Assembly: GCF_032854445.1 (NCBI RefSeq)
Contig: NC_088295.1
Span: 41,341,385 to 41,405,384, forward strand
DNA: 64,000 nt
DNA from: Liolophura sinensis
Taxonomy: Eukaryota > Mollusca > Polyplacophora > Chitonida > Chitonidae
Direction: 5' to 3'
Shown here: positions 1-12,000 of the stretch, piece by piece
Numbering within the stretch: the stretch's first letter is position 1
How the letters are laid out: the number at the start of each line of letters is the position of its first letter
The notes under the pieces: generated by a model
The model's input: only the letters and a program-made list of their open reading frames with translations
Told to the model about the DNA's origin: nothing
Database searches by the model: none
Made by a program: the position numbers and the translations under genes

Positions 1-317
1 AAGCCTTTTCTACACCTGATGTTACAACATTGCGAATCGAGATATTTTCCATCAGTTGCTAGTATTGGAAGACAAAGGATATTTATTAATATTGTTAAAT
101 ATTTGTACACACGAATAAATCACTATTTTATTAAGATAAATGCATAAAATAAACGACGATGATCTGGCGCCAGCTCGACAGTATTCCAGACATGTGGTGA
201 CGATAAATATTAACATATGTCTCATTAAACGAAATGAATGATTTAGTTTTTGATAAATAGCGTTATATAGTTAAGTATATTCCCACGAGAGTTCATTTTC
301 CATTGGTTTTACTGCGA

Positions 318-640
318 GTATTTGAGTGAGTGAGTACTTGGGGTTAAACGCCGTACTTAACAATGTTTCAGTCATATGACAACGAAGGAGTCCCTACAGT
401 GTATGCAATGTGCCTCCTTGTATGCAGGGCGGATTTCCACCGCTCTTTTATCTAGTGCTGCTTCACTGAGATGATTTACCGAAGGCAAGTAATCCGCCCC
501 GCCCGATTCATTATACTGATACTTATACTGATACGGGGCAATCAGTCGTTGCACTATCCCGTTCAAGCTGAAGTTACAACTTACTCTGTTTTTTAAGGCC
601 TTAGGCGTGACCCGACCCCGGTCTGACCCTGGATCTACCG
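318..640 (-). mobile_element. tRNA-derived SINE, family A (reverse orientation)
   Basis: On the reverse strand the element ends in the family tail (cgttaaaccccaagtactcactcact-like). It shares internal blocks, such as the one around 'agcagcactagataaaag', with the copies at 7158-7480 and 39340-39655. It lies upstream of the first RTK1 exon seen here. Confidence 0.75.
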
Positions 641-729
641 CCCATAAGCTTCATCGCCATCAAGAACAAAAAACTTCATATTCAGTAAATCAATCAGTTT
701 ATCATGATGGCCACATGTCCTTGTTGCAG

Positions 730-3009
730 GTGGAATGGAAGCAGACGTTGTGAGCGTGCCAATGCATAAAATGGGCTGCCCTTCATCGACACAAAGTAAG
801 GTGGTGGAAAATTTGTGAATGTAGGAAACGAAGACCCTCCATATACATCAGCTTCTTTAGATAACGCAAACAATTTCTAGAAGACCCTTGTTGCTCTTTA
901 TCTCTTGACTTCAGCTGAAGTTAAGAAAGGAGTGAATTAATGCATATGACGTAGCAGGTTATGATGGTGAGTGAGGAACAAATAGGAAAACAGATTATTC
1001 ATGTAATGTTTATCTGTATAGAATTTTGACCATAATTCTACACATAGACTATGCTATTACATACAGTCAAAGACGACAAAAAGGGTCACGCTTTTTAAAT
1101 GCACGTTGTTTAACTCAAACCTGAATGAAGATATTCAAGAATAAAATTCTTGGTGAATTTTTATTACATAAAAGTTTTTGATTTGTATCAATTCTCCGCC
1201 ATGGGTTACCATGGGTTATCTAGAAGTACACACAGAGTTATAAACTGGTGACAATTTTTTTTCCCCATGGATAAATCAACTTTTTCTGTAGGTGTATGGT
1301 AATGTATATGTATCACGCGTGAGGGAGGATAGGTAGGATTTAAACTAGAGATCAGAATGTTCCATATTATTGTATTAATTCAAAGTTCAACTAACCCACA
1401 ATTTTTTTATCACTGCCCTAAAAGTTTTGGTGCTATGTTGTACCAGCCTACATTTTCTTTGTGATATTACCAGGTTTATTGTACAAAAATTCCTCTTGGT
1501 GACACTCCGTATCTTTTGCTTATACATCATTCAGAGTTTTCCGAAAATACATGGACCCCCAGCGAGGGAAATCTGATGCCCGTCTCAGTGAAACTTGTAA
1601 TGGGCCTGAAATTTGAAAAAAGATGCGGAATGAACAAAGTTGAAGGCCTACCATTTGGGAAGTACTGCCTTTATAAAGTGCAATCCGCACTGACATGTCC
1701 GGAAAACTTCACGCAAGGTTTGCATCGTTTGGCTACATAGACCAAATCAAATCTGTACTTATTGATGAACAAGATAAGATCAAGCGTGAACTACATGTAC
1801 ATTAGAGACAGGTCTTATAATAAAAATCTTTCTACGGAATACAAGTTTGAAATTTTAATGCCATGAAATTTTGATGCCATGCCTGGAATATCGACTGTCT
1901 TCTTAAATCATTGAAAACTGCTGAGCACTTCTCTCCTACATGTTACCAGCTTTATTTACTACTTTGATAGTACTTCTTACATATCCCTTTGGGACCTGGT
2001 ATCTTAGGTTGTTCACAATATACTTCAAATACTCATACATTCTTGTCATGTCCTCTTAAACGATAAACCGGTATGAAAAGACTCGCATTTCTCTCTTTCA
2101 GATGCCACAGTCGTACAGACTGCAAACACTGGAGATTCGAATTACTCCATAGAGTACTGCTGCCGAGATGACGGTGATGAGGATACGCCTGTAACATTTC
2201 CAGAATGGAACGGGCCTTTCTATCTGCTACCTTTTGACAGAATATGCCAGAAGGTATCTATACCTTTTAAACCTGTTGACGTAATGTACACAGGTAAAGC
2301 TCCAACTATATATTATTACATGTATAAGGATTCTTTAGAATTCAATGATACTAACGGGCACAAATTCATGTTTACTGAACGCTGAAGAATCCAGCTGACG
2401 ACTTCATTGATTACTGTTCAGTTCACTGAATTTTCGATGACCTTCACCTAATGTCTCTGCTACCTGCACTTCTGAACTGTCATTCAAGTACACGCATTTC
2501 GCCAGTCATAATCAACATTGTTGCAAATAGCTCAACCGGATGTCAATCGGATGGGGATTACAATAAAAAGTAACGTTGTCACAAGAAGGAGTGATGGGGC
2601 CTCGAGCGTGTAGAATCCAGCCATTAAACCGTCTTTGTTGGTTGGTTAGTTCTCACAACAAACAATCAACATGGTCAAAGTCTTTATTTATTTATTTATT
2701 TCACTGGTGTTTTAAGCCGTACTCAAGAATATTTCACGTATACGACTGCCAGCGGTGTGGTGGGAAGAAACTGAGCAGAGCCCGGGGGAAACGAAGAAAC
2801 ATTCGCAGGTTTCTGTAAGGCCTTAGCACGTCAGACTATTTAAAATGTCTAATCAAATATCTTGTAGGTAATAGACTTCGACGCGAGGGTGGAATTTACG
2901 AAGTGGCTGGTGAATTATACCACAGTTCTGCCTAGAAAAGGCAGCACAGAGGTACTTCCGACTAAGAAAGAAATCAAAATGTACAGGTGCTCATATACCG
3001 TGCAAAACT
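730..3009 (+). CDS. RTK1 ectodomain module 1 (exons W1, A1, B1, C1)
   Basis: This is the first copy of a repeated Cys-rich extracellular module. W1 (730-795) encodes [12 protein letters not shown]1 (1535-1717) has CG, then GKYC, then TCPENF. B1 (2102-2253) has YCC and GPFYLLPF followed by CQ. C1 (2868-3009) has YRCSYT and NC. Intron phases are 1-1, 1-1, 1-0 and 0-1, so the four-exon block is symmetric and can duplicate without breaking frame. A1 and B1 use donors gtttgc and gtatct. W1 was found by its match to the RTK2 exon encoding FPKHKMGCPAEG. I do not recognise the fold. The G-x-YC motif of A recalls the N-terminal domain of nose-resistant-to-fluoxetine proteins, but this is only a weak resemblance. 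Introns of about 740 (796-1534), 380, 610 and 380 bp show no gene; a SINE lies at 2683-2820. Confidence 0.8.
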
Positions 3010-6000
3010 GTGAGTATCATTAAAGGCGATTACGGCCGCTTCTCTACTTACTATCTGAAGTAACATTTACCTATACTGTCAAGTATTTGTGCACAGAACG
3101 GAATTAAGTAATCAACTTGACCATCTAAATACCCAACGACTGCTGATCACTTTCCCAAACAACTAGGTCCCAAATATTACATTCTCTGCCGTTACGCCGG
3201 AGTACTTGTGTACTACATCTTTGCTTTCTGTGCGCAACCGTACAAAAACTGTGACGTTCACCCGTTTGTTTTAGGCGCGGTACATGTGTTTCACTAAAAG
3301 ACTGATCAGCTTGTGAGACTGATACGCCAGTGACCGTTATAGACTGAGAGAGATAGGATATATTTTTTAATGCAATGGTATTTGTTACAGACTGGCCAAC
3401 GGGAAACTTTGGATTATTGAAACCAGAAGAAGGGTGTATCGACGGTACTTTGTTATTTTTATTAGTTTTTCTCATTGTTTCACTGTAATGTGGGTTAATG
3501 TGTAGGGCTGGCTTAAATTTTTATCATGATGGCTTTAAAACAATTAATTCTATTGCTCTTTTGTCTTTGTTTCTGCTTATGTGAATACCAAATGTTCATC
3601 ATGAGGTTAATGTAAACAAATTCAATGATCAAAAAAAAATTCAAATATTGATATATTTAAACAAACACAAAGTGTTCAGAAAATATATCGTCGCTTAAAG
3701 CCCCACCCATTAACCAGGGTGCAGCTCGTATTATGACACCTTGACTGGTTTCACAATTATTGTTTATAGCATTACGGGCTCATACCAATGAATACTACGA
3801 AATTGGAAGGGAAAGGAACTGCGGTTTCCAATTGATTTTTGCGTTATGTACGTATTTCTTTATTTGCTCGTTTTTATAACTTAAATCGTCCAATATATTT
3901 TATATCAGGTTTCATATCTTTTAGGAATCTTTTCCGCTCAAACACCGGACTCATGGAAATACTCTGACTACGGCAGCTTTTCCTTGGTAGACAATATCGG
4001 TACAAGTGAGCCCAGGAATTTTGACTTCGATATGTGTATCCGATTGGAAAGCCATCAAAGACAAGGATTCCCTTCTGGGAACTACTGTGTATTCGGCCTT
4101 AATTCCACTTGCCCTTTATCAATGACCCCAAGTATGTTCCATGTACATGCTTTTATAGTTGAGCAAACAACACAGAATTATTGTCTTTATAGATAAGTAA
4201 CCCCGAAGAAATACTTTTTGACTATCTCTACATTTAATTAAATACCTCAGTCTTTATTTAAGTTATCACTTAAATATGAGAAATACTGACGACTTCTTTA
4301 GTTCTTCAGATCTTTTATTTTTAAGCCACGAGTTGTCTGAGACATTCAGGGCCATATTACAAAATTAACCTTTAAGTTCAATTTTTTTTATTTATTTGAT
4401 TGGTCTTGTATTCCGTACTCAAGATTATTTCACTTATACGACGGCGGCAAGCATTATGGTGGGAGAAAACCGGGCAGAGTCGGGGGGAAACCCACGGCCA
4501 TCCGCAGGTTGCTGGTAGACCTTCCCACGTACGGCCGAAGAGGAAGGCAGCATGATCTGCTTCTGAACTCACAGCGACCGCATTGGTAAAAGGCTCTTGG
4601 GTCATTACCGTTTACGTTCAAGTTCAGGAACAATATCACAAGTTAAGAGTAATTCTGACTAAAGTTTAAAGGATTGGTGTCCAGAATGGTTATTTTTTCA
4701 TAATTAGCTACCCCTGTATATATTGTTAAATCGAGTGTAAAAATACTGGAAAACTGTGCAGTAATCTGAGTAATATGGCATTAAAACTACTGGATAATGA
4801 GTCTGAATTTATGCATTTTTTCCCGCCAACACTCGGTAGTCTTCGCCGAATGACGTCATACAAGTGCAACCTTTACGAGGTGTCAGAGCTTCGCCATTTA
4901 GTTCAGTGTTAGAAAAGCATACGAGTAACAAGAAGCATATCGAATTCTGGTGATAGGGTTTGGTAGGTGTAAAACAAAGCGGGAGTGTATTCGTCATTAG
5001 TTAGATCATTCTTCGGTATGCCAATAATGTGGAAGTAAGGTAGATACAGTCATGTGAATGACTTCTAATAAATGTCGCTATCCCATTGCCTGTGACCAAT
5101 GAGTGAGTTTCTAACATATTGTGAACTGTGTACAACAACGCAATGGCCGTTTGACAGCTACGGCAATGCTAGCGGTATCTGACAGGCTATCTGATCCATA
5201 TTACGAGGATTACCGACACCGCAGGAAACAAAAGAGGTTTATAGTCAGTCACCCTTCATAGTACCCGTTTGACGTGCCATAATTGAGTAAATTCGGCCAT
5301 AATTAAACCAGGAAATTAAACAATTGTAACAATTTTTTCAGTATTAAATTCATAAAAATTAATTCCCGCGAACCCATTTTGAAGTAAATCCACTCGGGGA
5401 ATACAATGGTATTTATTGTGAAACGGACAGAAGAATAGTAAATATTGAATATGCTTCACGAAATGTAGACCTACAGTGTAACACAGGATAAAGCTGTAGC
5501 TTACCAGTTCGTATTGCCATTGCGGCTGGAAAGAAGTTCAAATTTATTGTCTGGAAACTCGGAATTTGAAGTCTGACCGAGATGTCAGTGTCATAAATCA
5601 GAACTTCAACGTTGCCCACTATGGGTACAGTTTAATACGGCAGTATATTTGCTTATGTCCAGTTACTTAAAATCCAGTTATATAAGCCAGCTAGACTTGG
5701 CTTGGCCATCTATGACAACACCCGCTGAACTTTACCTGGCGTTTCTCAGATGCCCTCCTGGTAGCATACTGTTAAACAGGCTATAATCTTTATACTTAGT
5801 AGCCGAATGTGGACACTAATCCTTTAACGTAGCTTTGTGACCCTTCCCTAAAGCGTCTCCCTTCTACATTGTAGAGACAATCAACATCACCGTGGATTCT
5901 GATGCAGTCGTCGTCTTCCCGCTTCTGTACTGCTGTATGGGGGATGGTCAGATCGACAATGAGATCGAACTGCCCACAGAACACCCGTTCTATCTTCTCC

Positions 6001-9000
6001 TCTACGGTTGGAAGTGTCAACAGGTTTGGTTAACCTTTATTATTAAATTATACACAACGTCTAATACTAATTCTATTATACGACTTCGCGTGTTAGAATC
6101 TAGCCCTCGCTCTATCGGCGACGGCAAAGGCATCTGGCAAAGGTGGGTGCTTTACTCCGAGAACTACGGTACCCTCCACCGCCACTATATAATTGAAATA
6201 TTCTTCAGTATGGCATTAAATAGCCATCAGTCAATCAATCATTCAACCCATCAGTAATGGCAAGTTGTAGATCGTCTATCCTCTTACGAATGAGGTTTCT
6301 GGTTCAGCCTCATCACTCAGCACAAGGCGATAAATCCATCCTTGACGAATTCGATGTCAGTGTCCAGCATCGTGTCTTTGTTTGTTTTAGTGAGACAGCA
6401 CTATAAATATTGAATACTGTATAGGAGACATCATCTGGATAGGCACGAAATAATGTTGAAAGAGGTCTTTTACCCAGATTAACGAACAAACAAATCTGTA
6501 TCCAGATGGTTGTATGTTCCACAGTTGTTGGGCCTATTTGACATCTACTTCATGAATTGGCCTGTCCTGTCTTATTTGCTTAATTTTAACAACTGGTCTA
6601 GTGTTACACCATATTAAGCCACAATGGTACAGTAATAAATGGACAATGTTTTTGCTCATACTTTTAGGTTAAGGGAATGGATGTGAAAAAGCAGCGTCTT
6701 GAGTATCGAGCTGGTGGTCTAGCCAAACACGTGCAGTCCTCCCCTAACGACCTTCTCGGTGTGACGACGAACGCTAATAAAACGGCTGTCACGTTTGTCG
6801 TCTGCAGATATCAGCGAAAACTTCCCTGTAAGTCCTGACAAATTGTTATGTTTATTCCCATTTTTGATGAAGTGATTTCCATTTGTCCAATTTCGTAGGA
6901 TATTTGGCAGAGAACATGAACTAGTGGATTCACTGTTTAAAGTGCGTGGCTTAATTCTTTTAACCGTCTAGTTATTCAGCAAGCAAAGTGCCTTTCCTTT
7001 CAAACTTGAAACGAATTTGACTAAAGGCTACTTGTTCTTGCTTTGTTTACCGAGTTACTTCAATTTCTCCTTATTTACATTTCCACGACGGCAACACTGT
7101 GTACAAGCACTTATGTGGATGAACACAGTGTTGTCTTCAAATTCAACTCTACTACTTCAAACCGGCCCCGATGGCTCAGTTGATAGTGCGTACGCTTTGG
7201 GAGCGGATTACACCTAAGAACTTAAAAGAGGAATTTGTAGCTTCCTTGCTTGGTGTTCAGCATTAAGGGAATAGTGCAACGAATGATTGACGCTTACCAA
7301 TATAATGGATCGGGTGGTGCGGCTTACTTGTCGTCTCAGTGAAGCAGCACTAGATAAAAGAGCGGTGGAAATCCGTCCTGGAAATAAGGGGGCACATTAC
7401 ATGCACTCTATGGACTCCTTCGTCTTCATACGACTGAAAAATTAAGTACGACGTTAAACCATAAGCACTCACTCACTGTAGTACTTCAACTATAGACGGA
7501 AACTCCTAAACTTGCCATATTTAAAGTTTGATACTTTCACAAGGCAATATGTTGATAATTTGATGGCCTTAGACAAACGGTATATCGTCACGAACGTGAA
7601 GGATATATGTCTATCTTGGTTGGGAGACCACAGTTTGTTTTATCTATAGATTAACAACTTTCTATTCACGTTACACATTAAGTTTAAATGCAGTTGCGAC
7701 ATCCATCTAGCTGCTTCCGGTCAAGTCAATGTTACACAACCAGATGAGCATTATATTATTGCTAGACAAGGACAGAATGTTGAAGACCTCAGGCGTTCTG
7801 TTTCATAGTTGTGTATGAACCCTGTTAACTACAGCAAGGTATACAGTATCGCTTTACCCAGGGCACAATGCACTACCTTTCTACCTGGAGCAATGTTAGA
7901 TATCTCCTGGCAAGTTTCGGTACCCGCATCACTGTTTGTTCCCTGTAATTCAAAGCGCGACGGAGATACATTCATTTGTTGTTGAAAATGAGGCTTTTTG
8001 GATGTCGAATAATCGAAGTTTGAGAGTCATTGAAAACGAATGACTGCTTCTCTTTTGAATGTAAAGCACTTGATTTAACGCATGTTTAAATAAAGCAATG
8101 GGTGTCCATGCATGATGGTGTTGGAAATTCGTATTGCATATGATCTACACAAGATCACCTTTATCCGCAGAGCCAACAATTCTTCAGTAACAACTTGTTC
8201 TCAAATTTACCTCACACGACTAAATATACACTGTTTTCTGATTTTACATAGCTTTCAGAGATCCAGTGACATCAGGTACGTATTCAAAACGTGAGCCTTT
8301 TCCGCTGAACTTTACATTTATTTCGCTGTGTAAAACATCCCTTGTTCAAGTATCGTACTTACTTACTTGTTCGGTACATATGTTCCGTGTAAAAAATACC
8401 AAAATTTGACGTGCTGGATATGTTAATAATGTATGAATGTTATGAGAATAATTAGACTGGGGTTTGGAGTAATAAATAATTTAGCTGTCATGAATTGTCT
8501 TATTGGGTACATGTGAAATGTTCATGTAAGATGATATTTGTTGTACTTAAATGTGGTATTCGTGGTACCCATAGTTTTACTTATGCTTTTACTCTACTGT
8601 CTTTTTTTATTCTGCTAACAGGCGGTGATAACTACATGACAATAATTTTGGGTAAGTATCTGGGAACATCTTTATTTCTTCACTGGCTTTTGAAGAGGGA
8701 GTATAAATGCTGAATTTCAGAGCTACTATTTATTTATTTATTTAATTGGTGTTTTACACTGTATTCAAACATATTTCACTTGTACGAAGGTAGCCAGAAT
8801 TATTGTGCGAGACAACCGTTCAGAGTCCGGTGGAAACTCACGGCCATCCGCAATACTGACAGAAGACTCGCAGTGACCGCACTGGTGAGGCTTCTGGGTC
8901 ATTGTGCTACGGTAACATGCTAACCTCTAGGCCACAGAGGCTCTCTCAGAGCTACAGTTTGCGTAAAATCAAGATAAACATTTGCCACACTGCAAAATTA

Positions 9001-12000
9001 TCGGAAGTTTTATTGAAATGATTAAAATGGCAACTATGCCGTGCAGAGCGTCCTTTGATATTCGAAAAAGCCTGGTTTGATGCTAGTTCATCATACAGCT
9101 CAAGTCGACCAACACTATAGCTGATGAGAAACCTCCAAAATCAAGGGCCATTTTTACGTTCTTTCTAGCATGATTTTTTCACTTTAACTGAAAACTGCCG
9201 TTTTTGTTATATTTTCATCATCTGCACCATCTTTTTTTGACAGTGTCGACCATTGGAGTTTTAGGTTTAGCCATCACATTAGTAGCCTGTATCTGCCGGA
9301 AACATCGAGTTGTTCATAGGACTCACCGTGTTTTGGAGACAGAAGGAAGCAAGCTGATCTCTATCTCAAGCGCCTTGCCAAAATCCAAAGGTGAGATCCA
9401 AACAAATATCAACACTTTTTTTCAGGTGATTTGAAGTGAACGCTCTTGCATGGTTTCGCAGGTTGCTGTCAGGATATATTCATTGTCCTGCTATTTCAAG
9501 GTACAGGTGGCTGAGGAAAATGTCAGAAACAGTTTCTTTAAAGGAAAGTGGTCATCAGATACATCACAGAAAATTAAAATACTTGCCTTTGTATTTTTAA
9601 CTTTCTTTTATAGATTTATATGTATCTAAGATTTTAAATTACAATGTTTACTTCATGGAACGTACTTGTTATTAGATCTTTGCCCTTGGCAATGGGACTA
9701 TTTCTTGTGAATTCACTGGCGTAGAATATCCTTGTCGTCCATGGCGTTCATCCTGGAATTTAATTCTATTCAGGAAATGTTTAAAATTCAGAGGAATTTT
9801 AAACACAGTGTTCAGTGATTGGACTGCATTTTAGTTTGTTTTTCCCTTTAGAGAATAAAAACCAATGTTTGGTTTGATATCTGGTTCCATCACACCTTGT
9901 TGTGTTTGGTGTCTCGTACAAACATTGTTGCCTTTGAAATCTAATCCCACAAAGCATGTGTTCGATCTCTGGTTCACGAAAACAATGTTCTATTTGTTAT
10001 CTGGTACAATAAAACCACAGATATAAAGTCACCTGACACATGTTTATCTTTCAAAGATTTGCTTAGACTGATCATATCAATACAAAAACTGTAGACAGCC
10101 AAATGTACATTAAAGCAAACCCTATTTTTACATCAAACTACTTTTCCTTGACATTTTGTACACCCATGCGATGAGTTCCCTTGCGATGAATTCCCTTCCG
10201 AATCAAATTGCTATTTATAAAACTGCAAAAGCGGTTGTGTTCATTTTTATTAAACAGATAGAAAGGTGTTAAATTATACAACAGAAAGGCTTCGCCTCTG
10301 TAATTGTAGTTGTCAGCATCTAACAATTTTCTGTTTTTACTTTGAAGAAAACGTGGAGCTGGAAATCGGATCGATGCTAAAAATGGTTCTAGATGCGGAG
10401 TCTCAGATGACAATATATGAGTTTCTTATTCATCCCGATAAAATCGAAACTTTGGAGGAAATCGGAAAAGGTACAGTTGCAAAATTCTTTTTTTAATGTT
10501 TCTGACAAAATTAAATAAAGATCTGCTGTCCTTTCTATTTGATCCAGACAATGAATAAATGAGCTAACTGCAATCATTTTCTACAGGTGCGTTTGGAACT
10601 GTTTACCGGGGACGATATCGACCGGATACTAACCCTCTTCACGCTCAAGATGTAGCCATAAAAACCATCAAAGGTATGTTAGGTGTGTAATGCAGAAATC
10701 TTCAATAGTTTGTTGCAGAATTGCAATTATTTGCAGAATTAGATTGGTTGTTTATGACGGCAGACCTTGGATGAAAACGTTTAAAATTTTACAGGTTTTA
10801 ATTCATATAACATTAAGCCTAAAGTAAGAAATTAGCGTTTTAATTGATGAAAGATTTAGAGATTTAAGAGTTTTAAAGGATGACCAAGTGTTTATCGGTT
10901 TGATGGCAAATCACAGGCTTTCCTGTCAAAAACTGAGATCTATGGGATTTTCTTGCTTAGAAAACTGCGCTTACCCTGAAATCAGCGCTTTCATGGAAGA
11001 GGCCATTGTAATGGCGGGCTTTCGACACGCCAACGTGCTGACAATGATCGGTGTGTGTGTCCATCCAACCACCCACATCCCCACCCTCGTCTTACCCTTT
11101 ATGGAACACGGAGATCTGCAGAAATACCTTAGGTCGTTCCGGTATGAGGATGATTTGAAGGACAAGGTAATTATCTATGTGCAGACACCACCGAATTTCT
11201 GTCTCAGATTTCTTTCTTTCTTTATTTATTTGATTGGTGTTTTACGTCTTATTCAAGAATATTTCATTTTTATGACGGCGACCAGCATTATGGTTGGAGG
11301 TCTCAAATTTAAGACCGACGCAACAATACACGTACCTCTAACATATTGAGATTTCAGACAAACGTAATATTCAAATGTCTTGTTTCTATACACAAATCAT
11401 TTTTTTAAAATTACTTCTTTGTAAATGTTTTCTTTCTGATGCGAATATTTTTCAAGCATACATAAAATTATGTTTCTATTATAGAATTTACTTATTGGAT
11501 TGCTGTGTAATACAGTACTGATAAACGAACGTTAAGTTTATAGCCTTGGAAAGCGGATTGCCCCTTAGTAAACCACCTCCATTCGCTATAAGTATCTTAT
11601 AGCTTCAGCCAGAACAACGAGAACTAGATTTTAGCACGCGACTCGAAGAGGCCAAAATAACATTTTATCAAGAACTATCGATATCAGTAAATGATTTATA
11701 GATAGTGGTTCGCGACCAAATGACATTAGCATGTAGCAGTAGCATGACATTTGCTGTGAGCCAGAGCCGTAATCGTCAGCGTGAGCCACAACTCTAGAAT
11801 GATGGTCCTTCACCTTTCACCCGCTAATAGGAATTCATGCTCGCTGATCTGATTAAAACTGTTTATTTTTTCCCAGGCACCAGAACTTAACCAACTGTTG
11901 TCCTTCTGCCTACATATAGCCAGAGGAATGACCTATCTGTCTGACATGAAGTTTGTCCATCGAGATCTGGCCGCCAGAAATTGCATGTACGTCACGATGC

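Noticed and set aside
3125-3475. 116-codon reverse-strand open frame
   Set aside because: It overlaps the conserved RTK1 exon W2 (3391-3444) on the opposite strand and is a shadow frame.
6060-6257. Continuation of RTK1 B2 open frame past 6023
   Set aside because: The frame reads through donor gtttgg into a diverged SINE-like 3' end (about 6170-6245). RTK2 B2 ends at the same place.
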